NCBI RefSeq assembly: GCF_015500055.1
Contig: NZ_CP045492.1
Location: 1,808,501 to 1,872,500, forward strand
DNA: 64,000 bases
Direction of reading: 5' to 3'
Source: Mesorhizobium sp. NBSH29
Lineage (GTDB): Bacteria; Pseudomonadota; Alphaproteobacteria; Rhizobiales; Rhizobiaceae
Below the pieces are notes generated by a model. It was given only the letters and a program-made list of their open reading frames with translations. It did no database searches and was not told the DNA's origin. Both the position numbers and the translations under genes were made by a program. Shown one piece after another: positions 1-8,593 of the stretch. Every line of letters begins with the position of its first letter. The stretch's first letter is position 1.

Positions 1-484
<484 letters not shown>

Positions 485-528
485 TCACAGCCCGAATTCG
501 AATTGATGGTGCGGATGAAGGGCTCGGC

Positions 529-825
529 TCAGCCGATGATGCCCATAATGTCGCTTTCCTTCATGATCAGAAGGTCTTCGCCATCGAGCTTCACTTCGGT
601 ACCGGACCACTTGCCAAACAGGATGCGGTCGCCGGACTTGACGTCGAGCGGAACCAGCTTGCCGGCCTCGTCGCGTGCGCCTGAACCGACAGCGATGATC
701 TCGCCTTCCTGCGGCTTTTCCTTGGCGGTATCCGGGATGATGATCCCGCCCTTGGTCTTCTCTTCAGATTCGACCCGGCGAACGACCACGCGGTCATGAA
801 GCGGGCGGAACTTCGATTTAGCCAT
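529..825 (-). CDS. groS: Co-chaperonin GroES
   Basis: This 98-residue protein forms the heptameric lid of the GroEL folding chamber. It begins [20 protein letters not shown] and shows the GroES signatures [13 protein letters not shown] (mobile loop), [13 protein letters not shown] and [33 protein letters not shown]. Length is as usual for the family (about 95-105). It is the first gene of the groESL operon. Its leader (826-882) separates it from a perfect CIRCE operator, so it should be repressed by HrcA and also transcribed by the heat-shock sigma factor RpoH. A GAGGATATCTAATC sequence gives a Shine-Dalgarno-like GAGG ahead of the ATG. Confidence 0.98.
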   Translation of the reverse strand: MAKSKFRPLHDRVVVRRVESEEKTKGGIIIPDTAKEKPQEGEIIAVGSGARDEAGKLVPLDVKSGDRILFGKWSGTEVKLDGEDLLIMKESDIMGIIG

Positions 826-882
826 GATTAGATATCCTCGATTGGGATTTGAAGGTTCCTCTGTCCGGCAGGCCGGACTCGG

Positions 883-909
883 TTAGCACTCACAACAAAG
901 GAGTGCTAA
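883..909. promoter_or_regulatory. CIRCE operator (HrcA binding site) of groESL
   Basis: A perfect 9-9-9 CIRCE inverted repeat is seen: TTAGCACTC (883-891), nine spacer bases, GAGTGCTAA (901-909). It lies upstream of groES and just downstream of the -10 of the heat-shock promoter, so HrcA bound here would block initiation or early elongation. The match to the known CIRCE consensus is complete. Confidence 0.97.
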
Positions 910-920
910 TCGTGGCGTGG

Positions 921-949
921 AGATAGTCTTCGGATGTGGCGGAGTCAAG
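921..949 (-). promoter_or_regulatory. Probable RpoH (sigma-32) promoter of groESL
   Basis: On the minus strand CTTGACTCC (949-941) is followed, 18 bases after its CTTG, by ACTATCT (927-921). This resembles the alphaproteobacterial RpoH consensus CTTG-N17/18-CYTATNT. The predicted start falls just before the CIRCE element, the arrangement described for groE operons in related bacteria. The promoter is assigned by motif and position only. Confidence 0.6.
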
Positions 950-1281
950 AACACCTGACGATAAACTCGTACCCGGAAACGCCATTTGCTTCCTTTCCTT
1001 GCCGAGAAATCGGCTCGGCTTGGTGCTCCTGACGACTTTGGCATTCGCCACGCTGATCTCGATTTCCGTACCGAATGCGGTAATCACGTTGGAGGCGGAT
1101 AACCTGTCAACATTCGCTGATGGTTTCCTACGCCAGCGACTTCAAGCCATCGCTCTGATGGCGGGCGCTTGTTCCCGCCCATCACACGGAAGCGGTAGGC
1201 ACAAAAACTGCTTGAGCAATGCCAACCACTATAGGGTCGTGCGCCTGTTTTCTCTCCAGTACAGATATAGCAATTGCATCG
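950..1281. other. Intergenic stretch between groESL and the RgpF-like gene
   Basis: No convincing gene is seen. Short open frames on both strands have no recognisable motif or ribosome-binding site. One imperfect hairpin stands out at 1156-1184 (TGATGGCGGG paired with CCCGCCCATCA, one bulged base); no T-run follows it. Base composition becomes AT-richer from about 1240 towards the RgpF-like gene. Confidence 0.5.
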
Positions 1282-2376
1282 CTATTTTATGCCTGCAGAG
1301 AATTTTATCTTGTCCAGGAAATCCAACTGACTCCCCATCCCTTTTTTTCTGATCTCCGTGAAAATATGTTCACGGCCTTCGTCGATTCCGGCCTTGTCCA
1401 AAAGGCGCTCAACCTCCCGAGCGTCGAACTGCATGCGATAAACCAAATCCCGCTTCATCAATGGATTTTCCATGTACTTTGTAAAAAGTAAGCCTGCGGT
1501 ATGGATTGGTGACCGCGTTGCTGCCCTATGGGAGACGAGATTTGCGATCTCGGTCGCTGGTAGAAATCTTACCTCCTGGGTCTGGGGTCGAATTGTAGCA
1601 GGCAAGAAAGATGGCCAAGACTTTGCTTCTTTGTCGTTAAATGTTTCCAAGGTAGAGCTTAAATCGGAGAGGCGAAAAACGATATCGATCTCGTTGGTTG
1701 TTTGCAAAATCTTTTTAGTGAGAATGGCTTCGCCACGGTTTATCGCCCATACTCGAGAGTTTACTGGGAGGTATTTCTTCCAAAACTTTTGAAATGGCTC
1801 AGATGCAAACATTCGACCAGAAAATGAAACACAGAATGATTGGAGATGGTACCTGATTTCCCAATTCTCGAAAGCGCCAACGACGTCTGCAGGGCTCTCG
1901 AAAAGACGTGTGATGACCCGCGATAAGCCACGTTTGAAGTAATATACACTGTCGTTGAGGTAAGCCACTTTTTCAGGCTTGGCGGTGCGTGTTATAAACG
2001 CTGTCGCATCCTTGTACCCGCCGATATCCATTCCGGCGTTGTTACGAAAAAGAATTGTCGAGACGTGTGGCAGGAGTGAATTCATCCTGTCCTGGGAAAG
2101 CTCGTGGTTCACGACCAGAACCACGTTTGCTTGCGCTTCGTTGAGCGCGTTCAACGCGTTCCAGACGTACCACGGCGTCTGATGTTTCTGCCACATAACG
2201 AAAATCGCAAAACGGCCAGAATTATAGGTGGCCGTTCCCGAGACTTCTGCAAGGACAGTTTTTTTGTAGGTTAAGTTTCTCCAGTTAAGAGCTGCCGCTA
2301 AAACCTTAGGGTAGTGAAAAACCAGCAGCGGCATGAATCTCACCGCTCTATGGAAAACATGGCGTGCTAAAGACAT
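1282..2376 (-). CDS. RgpF-family (rhamnan synthesis F) cell-surface glycan protein
   Basis: The 364-residue protein has the features of the RgpF family (PF05045), which acts in cell-wall or capsular rhamnan and other surface polysaccharide synthesis. Key signatures are a 'VVLVVNHELS' strand, the conserved NNAGMDIGGY at residues 112-121 and NDSVYYF at 141-147. It starts at an ATG (MSLARHVFHRAVRFMPLL). The gene stands alone: no other glycan genes or sugar-nucleotide genes are next to it, and its codons and flanks are visibly richer in A/T (AAA, TTT, ATT) than neighbouring genes, suggesting recent acquisition. The exact sugar donor and acceptor cannot be read from the sequence. Family assignment is fairly safe; role in this organism is open. 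Confidence 0.72.
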   Translation of the reverse strand: MSLARHVFHRAVRFMPLLVFHYPKVLAAALNWRNLTYKKTVLAEVSGTATYNSGRFAIFVMWQKHQTPWYVWNALNALNEAQANVVLVVNHELSQDRMNSLLPHVSTILFRNNAGMDIGGYKDATAFITRTAKPEKVAYLNDSVYYFKRGLSRVITRLFESPADVVGAFENWEIRYHLQSFCVSFSGRMFASEPFQKFWKKYLPVNSRVWAINRGEAILTKKILQTTNEIDIVFRLSDLSSTLETFNDKEAKSWPSFLPATIRPQTQEVRFLPATEIANLVSHRAATRSPIHTAGLLFTKYMENPLMKRDLVYRMQFDAREVERLLDKAGIDEGREHIFTEIRKKGMGSQLDFLDKIKFSAGIK

Positions 2377-2743
2377 CTATTCCCCTCCGACGTCAGGGGA
2401 AGTCACAAAACCCCACGCCGCTGACAACTACACCGCCCAATAGCCGCGACCCACACGTTTGAAGGTTCGAGCAATCCGCTAGTCGACCGGCTAAGTCTCC
2501 ATGCTCCGTAACGGAAGCCTAGCTGGTCGCGATGCCTTGTTGTTTGACCACGATTCAAAGTCAACCTTTGGATAAAGCAGTGGACCGATTGTTCTGAATC
2601 TACCTTACCCAAGGACAAGAGGCACGCTCGCAGATACTCAACAGTTTTTCAAACGTTTTTGTTGCATCGCAACGTGAGCGTCTGGTGATGTTCCGAAACA
2701 GTGTTGTGCCAAAGTTCGCTACCAGAACGACCACAACAAACGA
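2377..2743. other. Gene-free AT-richer gap beside the RgpF-like gene
   Basis: No credible coding region, RNA gene or insertion-sequence end is seen in these 367 bases. A short CCCCT...AGGGG hairpin lies at about 2384-2400, directly upstream of the RgpF-like gene. Composition resembles that gene rather than the core genome, so the gap probably belongs to the same acquired patch. Confidence 0.4.
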
Positions 2744-3373
2744 CTACCGCTGCGCTTCGGTTGCCATCTTGAGCGCAAGCCCTGCCAGCACAGTCGCCAT
2801 CAGCCATCGTTGCACCAGCGCCCAGAACGGGCGGCCAGCCAGAAATGCGGCAAGCGTACCAGCGATGACGATGAAGATCATGTTGAAGATGATGCTGATG
2901 GAAATCTGGACGCCACACAGGATGAAAAGTTGTGGCAGCAGGCTTCGGCTGGTGTCGATGAAGTGCGGCAGGAGCGATAGATAGAGCACCGCGATCTTGG
3001 GGTTCAGCAGCGCCGTCATCAATCCCATAGCAAACAGACGTCTCGGGCGGTCAGGTTTAAGGACATGAACCTGAAAGACCGAACGTCCGCCAGGCTTGAT
3101 GGATTGCCAGGCAAGCCACAACAGATAGACAACGCCCGCCAGGCGCAGCACGTCATAGGCAAACGGCACGGCCATCAGCAGCGCGGTGATGCCGAAAGCT
3201 GCCGCAACCAGATAAACAACAAATCCCAGCGCCACGCCGCCAAGCGAGATCATGCCCGCAACCCGCCCCTGGCAGATCGAGCGCGACACCAGATAGATCA
3301 TGTTAGGGCCGGGTGTCAGCACCATGCCAAGCGCGATAAGCGCGAACGCGACGATATTGGAAAGTTCCGGCAT
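2744..3373 (-). CDS. LysE/RhtB-family amino-acid exporter
   Basis: A 209-residue inner-membrane protein with about six hydrophobic segments. The family's N-terminal signature is present (MVLTPGPNMIYLVSRSI) and also the mid-protein 'GLMTALLNPKIAVLYLSLLPHF'. LysE/RhtB proteins export basic or neutral amino acids and derivatives; the substrate here cannot be told. The start is placed at ATG 3373 (MPELSNIVAF) because the frame upstream lacks family similarity and this gives the usual length near 205-210; an upstream start would add 26 unrelated residues. It lies alone between the acquired RgpF-like patch and the TadG-like gene, without a visible paired regulator. Confidence 0.85.
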   Translation of the reverse strand: MPELSNIVAFALIALGMVLTPGPNMIYLVSRSICQGRVAGMISLGGVALGFVVYLVAAAFGITALLMAVPFAYDVLRLAGVVYLLWLAWQSIKPGGRSVFQVHVLKPDRPRRLFAMGLMTALLNPKIAVLYLSLLPHFIDTSRSLLPQLFILCGVQISISIIFNMIFIVIAGTLAAFLAGRPFWALVQRWLMATVLAGLALKMATEAQR

Positions 3374-3439
3374 GAGTGGCCCCCGCTGAGGCAGCTTTGG
3401 ACAGCGAAGATGCGGCGCACCAACGCGGCACGCAATAGT

Positions 3440-3464
3440 CTGGCGCAACAAAGCGTTGCGCCAG
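3440..3464 (-). terminator. Hairpin after the TadG-like gene
   Basis: CTGGCGCAAC and GTTGCGCCAG form a perfect 10-bp stem with a 5-base loop, 10 bases beyond the stop codon of the minus-strand gene at 3475. No strong T-run follows, so it may stabilise the 3' end or act as a weak terminator. Confidence 0.5.
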
Positions 3465-3474
3465 TTCCGACCGA

Positions 3475-5244
3475 TCAGCTCACGATGCGCAGGTTGGAAA
3501 GTTCGTTGGCGATTTCCTGGAAAACCTTATCCAGATCCTTGCCGGTAGCGTTCCAGAACAGTTTCCTGCTCGCCGAAATTCGCGAAAAGGATGCACATTC
3601 CTCGAGCGCGGCAATCTGCTTCTTTTCATCCGGGTCGCTGCTCGAAAGGTCCAGCGCAACCGTCATCACAATGACGTTGGGCTTGTTTCCAGGCCCCTGC
3701 GCTTTGGCGTTGACGCACAATTGCGCAAACTGGGCGTTCATCGCGGTGTTGAAGTTCTCTTTTCGGAAATCGGTTGAGCTAGCGCTGGTGCCTTTGAAGA
3801 TGCGTGGCTTTTCGGTTTTGTTGTAGGGCACGCCTGCATAGCCATAGGCGGCGTAGGAGGACCGATTGGGGACGCGGTCATAGCCGCTATAAGTCTCACC
3901 ATAGGTGTTCGCGCCATCGGTCAAAACGATCACCACCTTGTCATTGCCGCGCTCTGCATCCGGGCGCCCCTGGGTAAACGGTGCACCACTCGACAGCACC
4001 CGCCAACCCCACGCCATGCCTTCCGGCACGTTGGTGTTGCCCCCTGCTTGCATCGCCATGATCGCTTTCTTGATATCGTCTTTGCCAGACCCCGTGGTGA
4101 CATTGGTAAGTGGTGTGATCGGTTTGGTTGAGCAGGAATAGTTCGGGCCATCACTGTCATAGGTCGACCCTGTGAAATATTTGCGCATATCGGATTGCCG
4201 CGCCTTCGAGTCGCCACCTGCGGAATAGTCCTCGCGCCAGCTATTGTAATAGTACCAGTTCTGGTTCTTCACATAGTTGGCTTCATCCGGCGCAAACATC
4301 GGGACGAACAAGCTTTCCGGCTTGCTCGCGGACGGTGTTTCATCAGTGACGTTGAGCGGATTCGGTCGGGCCTCTACGCAGCCATCCCAAGTCAGGCCAA
4401 GATCGTCATAAAGGGAAAACCGCGTCGCAAACTTGCCGTTACTTGTACCCCACCCGGTACCCACCTTCTTCCACGCAGCACCGACTTGCTCCACCTTTTT
4501 ATTCGACCAGGGGCTGTTACTCCCCACCATCGTGGCCCAGTTAAAGTTCTCGTGGTGAACTGGCGAAGTGCCCTCTAAATCCATCCATGTCTTGGATCTG
4601 TTGGCAGATCCAATGTTGACCGAAGCGGCAAATGGGACCAGCGCGAACTGCACAGGATTAACGACCTGTTTCAGCGCCTCGCCTTCCTTGGCAATATTGT
4701 CCACCAAGTCGCTGGCGGCAGTTTTCAACAGGTCAATGCGTTTCTTGGTCGAGCCACTGCCCAGGTAGTCCATCGAGCCCGAATTATCGAGAACGAGGGC
4801 GACTTCAATCGTGTTTTTCAGTCGAACGCTGGTGCACGCATTAAACTTGATCTGATCCTCACCCTTGCCCATCAACTTATAAAAAACCGGGGCAAAATAG
4901 GGGTGATAGATAAGGTCGGAACACAGTTTCAGCGTGCCACCGCCAGTTTGTGCCGATGGAAACTCAACGTTCAGCGCCGTATCCGCGACTTTGATAGCGT
5001 TCGAGAGGTTGGCCTGGAAAAAATCATTGGCATATTTCGTCAGGGCGGCTTCGTTTCCGCCGGAAATGATTTGTTTGGCCGTGGCGATACCCGCCGCATC
5101 AAGCGAATTGATCATCAGCTGCCGCTGACGCGACATTTCCGAATAGTCGATCCCGAGCGTCAGAGCGCCCATGATAGGAACGATGGAAATCGCGGTAATG
5201 ATCGCGAAATTGCCGCGTGTGTCGTTCAGAAATCTGCGAAACAT
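3475..5244 (-). CDS. TadG-like pilus-associated protein with von Willebrand factor A domain
   Basis: The 589-residue protein (ATG at 5244, MFRRFLNDTRGNFAII) has the TadE/TadG N-terminus: a short basic stretch, RGNFAI, and one membrane segment (about residues 14-34) that anchors it with the bulk outside the cytoplasm. A von Willebrand factor A region follows, with the metal-binding DNSGS (about residues 153-157) in ALVLDNSGSMD and a later VVIVLTDGANTYG strand. Such proteins belong to Flp/Tad pilus systems or stand alone in alphaproteobacteria. No other tad genes are in the window, so it is an orphan here. A longer start at 5349 is possible but would add 35 residues before the typical N-terminus. 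Several cysteines late in the protein may form disulphides. Confidence 0.8.
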   Translation of the reverse strand: MFRRFLNDTRGNFAIITAISIVPIMGALTLGIDYSEMSRQRQLMINSLDAAGIATAKQIISGGNEAALTKYANDFFQANLSNAIKVADTALNVEFPSAQTGGGTLKLCSDLIYHPYFAPVFYKLMGKGEDQIKFNACTSVRLKNTIEVALVLDNSGSMDYLGSGSTKKRIDLLKTAASDLVDNIAKEGEALKQVVNPVQFALVPFAASVNIGSANRSKTWMDLEGTSPVHHENFNWATMVGSNSPWSNKKVEQVGAAWKKVGTGWGTSNGKFATRFSLYDDLGLTWDGCVEARPNPLNVTDETPSASKPESLFVPMFAPDEANYVKNQNWYYYNSWREDYSAGGDSKARQSDMRKYFTGSTYDSDGPNYSCSTKPITPLTNVTTGSGKDDIKKAIMAMQAGGNTNVPEGMAWGWRVLSSGAPFTQGRPDAERGNDKVVIVLTDGANTYGETYSGYDRVPNRSSYAAYGYAGVPYNKTEKPRIFKGTSASSTDFRKENFNTAMNAQFAQLCVNAKAQGPGNKPNVIVMTVALDLSSSDPDEKKQIAALEECASFSRISASRKLFWNATGKDLDKVFQEIANELSNLRIVS

Positions 5245-5479
5245 TGCAAAAGCACCCCTGCCGAGCCCGATAACAGGCCTGCACTGTTGCAGAAATTCGT
5301 TAAGCCCCGGTTCTGATTTCGATCCGAACGCGAACTGCATGTTTACCACGCATTAACCGATCGCCATGGCGGTTGGAGGGTCGCGACGTGACTCAGGTGC
5401 GCACAAGAAAGCGAAAGCCGGTGACAGACCATGCGGCTTGGGTTAAGCGGGGGCGCTTTTGCCAGACAAGGGGGACAAG

Positions 5480-6340
5480 ATGCCGACTTCGCCCAAGATG
5501 ATCAGTTCCCTCAATGATCTGACCGACCGTTATGGCGTTCTTCTCTGCGATGTCTGGGGCGTCGTTCACAATGGCGTATCTGCCTTCGAGGAGGCGAGTG
5601 CGGCGCTGTCGGGCGCCCGCGACAAGGGCCTCGCTGTGGTGCTCATCACCAATGCGCCGCGTCCGCACGGGTCCGTAGAGGCGCAGCTTGATGTGCTCGG
5701 CGTCCCGCGCAGCGCATGGGATCGTGTGGTCACCTCGGGCGATGTCACCCAGGAACTGATCCGCACCGCGCCACGGCTGATTTTCCACATCGGCACGGAG
5801 AGCGACAAATCCATCTACGAAGGCATCGACGTCGAACTGGTCGAGGAGTTTGAGGCGCGGGCGGTTGTCTGTACCGGCTTTGCCGATGACGATAGTGAAA
5901 CACCGGAAGATTATGCCGACTTGCTGCAAAGGCTGCGCGCGCGCAATCTGCCCTTCATCTGCGCCAACCCCGACCTCGTGGTCGAAAAGGGCGACCGGTT
6001 GATTTATTGCGCCGGAGCGCTCGCCCGCGATTACGGTCTGCTCGGCGGCACAACACTGATTGCCGGCAAGCCGCACCGGCCGATCTATGAAGCAGCACTT
6101 CAGGCGGCGGCGGAAGTTCTGGGCCGTCCGGTCGAGCGCAGGCAAGCGCTGGCCATTGGCGATGGCGCGCTGACAGATGTTACCGGCGGCGAACGCAACG
6201 GCATTGATGTGCTCTACGTATCAGGCGGCATCCACGCGGCTGATTATGGTCCCGCTCTCGACCCTGATCTGGAAAAGCTTGGCGCCTTCCTCGCCGAGCG
6301 CGGCCACAATCCCGTCGCCGTTATCCCAAGGCTGCGGTAA
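5480..6340 (+). CDS. HAD-superfamily class IIA hydrolase (TIGR01459 type)
   Basis: A 286-residue cytoplasmic HAD phosphatase. Motif I is VLLCDVWGVVHNG near residue 20, motif II is VVLITNAPRP, and motif III/IV is AIGDGALTDVTGG near the C-terminus. The arrangement with a capped C2 module matches the rhizobial TIGR01459 family, related to NagD/4-nitrophenylphosphatases; the natural substrate is not known to me. The start is ATG 5480, preceded by AAGGGGGACAAG, a good ribosome-binding site; a TTG seven codons upstream is less likely. It is followed ten bases later by ribF, so both may be co-transcribed, which hints at a link with flavin or other phosphorylated small molecules (inference). Confidence 0.85.
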   Translation: MPTSPKMISSLNDLTDRYGVLLCDVWGVVHNGVSAFEEASAALSGARDKGLAVVLITNAPRPHGSVEAQLDVLGVPRSAWDRVVTSGDVTQELIRTAPRLIFHIGTESDKSIYEGIDVELVEEFEARAVVCTGFADDDSETPEDYADLLQRLRARNLPFICANPDLVVEKGDRLIYCAGALARDYGLLGGTTLIAGKPHRPIYEAALQAAAEVLGRPVERRQALAIGDGALTDVTGGERNGIDVLYVSGGIHAADYGPALDPDLEKLGAFLAERGHNPVAVIPRLR

Positions 6341-6350
6341 GGCTTCAACC

Positions 6351-7331
6351 GTGAGCTTCGTCCACAGCACCGACACCGCCGACCTGCCTGTAGCGTTGCG
6401 AGGCGGCGTCGTGGCAATTGGCAATTTCGATGGCGTGCATCGCGGCCATCAGGCGGTGCTGGAGCGCGCGCTGGGACAAGCACGACAAAAATCCGTGCCC
6501 GCCATGGTTCTGTGCTTCGAGCCGCATCCGCGCGCCGTGTTCCAGCCGGACACGCCGCTCTTCATCATCACGCCGCCGTCGATGAAAGCCAGGCTGGTTC
6601 AGGCGCTCGGCTTCGACGCGTTGGTGCAACAACCATTTACGCGCGAATTTGCCGGCCATTCCGCCGAGGAATTTGTCACCGCCATCCTCGAGCAGAGGCT
6701 GGGTATCAGCCATGCCGTCACCGGCTTTGACTTTCACTTCGGCAAGAACCGGCAGGGCGGCCCGGCCTTCCTGATGGAGGCAGGCGCCCGCCATGGGTTT
6801 GGCGTCACTCTGGTCGATGCGTTTCGTGACGAGGGTGCCGAAATCGTCTCCTCCAGCCGCATCCGCACGCTTCTGGAAGAGGGAGATGTCGCGCAGGCGG
6901 CGGGCCTTCTGGGCTATCGCTACACGGTCGAAGCCGAAATCGTAAAAGGCCGCCAGCTCGGCCGCGAACTCGGCTATCCGACGGCCAACATGGCGCTGCC
7001 GGCCAATACTGCCCTGCGCCACGGCATTTATGCCGTCAAGCTGCGCCGCGCCGATGGCAGCGTCCACAATGGCGTCGCCAGCTTCGGCCGCCGGCCCACC
7101 GTGGAAGATGATGGCGCGCCGTTGCTTGAAACCTTTGTCTTCGATTTTTCAGGCGATCTCTATGGCGAGGTCTGTCAGGTCTCGCTGTTCGGCTTCCTGC
7201 GTGGCGAGGAAAAATTCGATGGGCTGGAGCCTTTGATTGCGCAGATGAAGCGCGATGAGCAGGAGGCGAGGGCGCTTTTAGCCGCCGTCTCGCCTCTCAC
7301 CCCGCTTGATCGCGAGATTGCCTTCGCCTGA
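6351..7331 (+). CDS. ribF: Bifunctional riboflavin kinase / FAD synthetase RibF
   Basis: RibF phosphorylates riboflavin to FMN and adenylates FMN to FAD in the cytoplasm. The N-terminal nucleotidyltransferase domain has GNFDGVHRGHQAVL (HxGH-type motif, residues 30-33), and the C-terminal kinase domain has LGRELGYPTANM around residue 205 and later NGVASFGRRPTVED. The 326-residue length from the GTG at 6351 is normal for RibF; the open frame extends upstream without start-codon support or similarity. A TAAGG precedes the GTG. The gene sits directly after the HAD phosphatase and before the MipA/OmpV gene and ileS. A ribF-ileS neighbourhood is widespread in bacteria. Confidence 0.95.
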   Translation: MSFVHSTDTADLPVALRGGVVAIGNFDGVHRGHQAVLERALGQARQKSVPAMVLCFEPHPRAVFQPDTPLFIITPPSMKARLVQALGFDALVQQPFTREFAGHSAEEFVTAILEQRLGISHAVTGFDFHFGKNRQGGPAFLMEAGARHGFGVTLVDAFRDEGAEIVSSSRIRTLLEEGDVAQAAGLLGYRYTVEAEIVKGRQLGRELGYPTANMALPANTALRHGIYAVKLRRADGSVHNGVASFGRRPTVEDDGAPLLETFVFDFSGDLYGEVCQVSLFGFLRGEEKFDGLEPLIAQMKRDEQEARALLAAVSPLTPLDREIAFA

Positions 7332-7457
7332 TTGGCCTATGCAGCGCCATTTCTTCCCTGGCGCACATCAACGTCGCGGTGGTGGTTAAACTTTTATTTA
7401 CTGCGAGCACGCACAGCTTATGGTGGCGAAGGCCATGTGTTCTGCGTAAAGGTTTCC

Positions 7458-8273
7458 ATGATTATCAAATCCGGCCTCCGGCTTCTTACTCTGTCTGCCG
7501 CACTCACCATGGCGCTGGCGCCGCAGGCTTCGGCCGAGGGCCTTTTCGGCTGGGTCCACGGCGACTGGTATCTCACGCTGGGTGGCGCCGGGTTTGTGGC
7601 CCCGCGATTTGATGGCGACAACACCTACCGCATGAATTTTTCGCCGCTGGTCTCGCTTGGCAAGGTCGGCCCCGAGGCCCGCTTCAGTTCACGCAATGAC
7701 AACATCTCGATTGCCCTGCTGGACACGGGCGCTTTTCGCGCGGGCATTGCCGGCAAGATCATCTTCGAGCGCGACAGCGAAGATGAAGACGACTTGCGCG
7801 GCCTTGACCCAATTCGTTTCGGCGGTGAAGCCGGCGCGTTCGCCGAAATCTATCCGACCGACTGGCTGCGCCTGCGCGGTGAAGTGCGCCATGGCATCCG
7901 CAGCCACGAAGGTATCGTCGGCGATGTCTCGCTTGACGCATTCGCGGACCTGACACCCGCGATCCGCGTCTCCGCCGGCCCACGCGTCTCGTTTGCTTCA
8001 GCCGATTATTTTGACGCCTATTATGGCGTTTCCGCTCAGGAATCCGTCGCTTCGGGTCTCACCGAATACAAACCAGGCAGCGGCCTTAAATCAGCAGGCA
8101 TCGGCGCTGCAATCACGTGGAAAACCACGGACCGCATCACCACCAGCGCGTTCGGCGAATATCAGCGCCTGCTCGGACCAGCCGCCGATTCCTCGCTGGT
8201 CAACGAGCGCGGCTCCAAAAACCAGTTCCTGTTCGGCCTCTCGGCCACCTACCGCTTCAACTTCCAGCTTTAA
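7458..8273 (+). CDS. MipA/OmpV-family outer-membrane protein
   Basis: A 271-residue exported beta-barrel protein. A Sec signal peptide (MIIKSGLRLLTLSAALTMAL...QASA) covers about the first 23-25 residues. The mature part shows family features: 'GDWYLTLGGAGFVAPRFDGDN', 'FSPLVSLGK', alternating strands, and a C-terminal 'YRFNFQL' ending in an aromatic-rich strand typical for outer-membrane insertion. MipA has been described as a scaffold for murein synthesis complexes in Escherichia coli; OmpV relatives act in uptake or adhesion, so the exact role is uncertain. The ATG at 7458 is preceded by TAAAGG. It lies between ribF and ileS with a palindromic repeat just behind it. Confidence 0.82.
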   Translation: MIIKSGLRLLTLSAALTMALAPQASAEGLFGWVHGDWYLTLGGAGFVAPRFDGDNTYRMNFSPLVSLGKVGPEARFSSRNDNISIALLDTGAFRAGIAGKIIFERDSEDEDDLRGLDPIRFGGEAGAFAEIYPTDWLRLRGEVRHGIRSHEGIVGDVSLDAFADLTPAIRVSAGPRVSFASADYFDAYYGVSAQESVASGLTEYKPGSGLKSAGIGAAITWKTTDRITTSAFGEYQRLLGPAADSSLVNERGSKNQFLFGLSATYRFNFQL

Positions 8274-8283
8274 GCGCTTCGCT

Positions 8284-8343
8284 CTTTCCTTGCCCCCATA
8301 AAAATGGGGGAAAGGTGGCGATCGCAGCGATGCAGAGAGGGGG
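8284..8343 (+). repeat. Interspersed palindromic repeat, copy 1 (plus orientation)
   Basis: A hairpin CCCCCAT-AAAA-ATGGGGG (8293-8310) is followed by AAAGGTGGCGATCGCAGCGA and GAGAGGGGG. The same order (GC hairpin, AGAGGTG-like bridge, GAGAGGGG end) is found at 19703-19761 (inverted), 19778-19834 and 59379-59436. It follows the MipA/OmpV stop by about ten bases, where it may also act as an RNA 3'-end hairpin. Confidence 0.7.
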
Positions 8344-8593
8344 TGCCCTGCCTCTTCATGGCAACCCTGTCGAACCAAGCCGCATTCTCTGCTTTATTCT
8401 CGGCCCCGCCTCGGCTAAAAGCCCGGCCATGAGTTTTTTCGCGCCCGCCGGCATACGAATTATCGGCCCGGTCTTCCCGGCGGCCTGAGGGCTGCCCGGA
8501 GTGCCGGGTTTTCGCCTTTGCGCTATGCGCGCTTCCACACCATCTTGAGATCGCATTGCCCGCATTCCTGACGGGCCACAGACTGGCAAGCCT
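8344..8593 (+). other. Leader region upstream of ileS
   Basis: Non-coding 250 bases. A small stem CCCGG (8495-8499) with CCGGG (8504-8508) followed by TTTT lies about 80 bases before the ileS ATG and resembles a weak terminator or attenuator. No T-box-like element is recognised, and no gene is seen. Confidence 0.35.

Noticed and set aside
890-1352. Open frames on both strands upstream of groESL
   Set aside because: No recognisable domain, poor ribosome-binding sites, and overlap with the CIRCE and promoter region; composition is not that of the core genes.
2455-2490. tRNA-like GGTTCGA sequence in the AT-richer gap
   Set aside because: No acceptor stem, anticodon arm or matching T-stem can be drawn around it.
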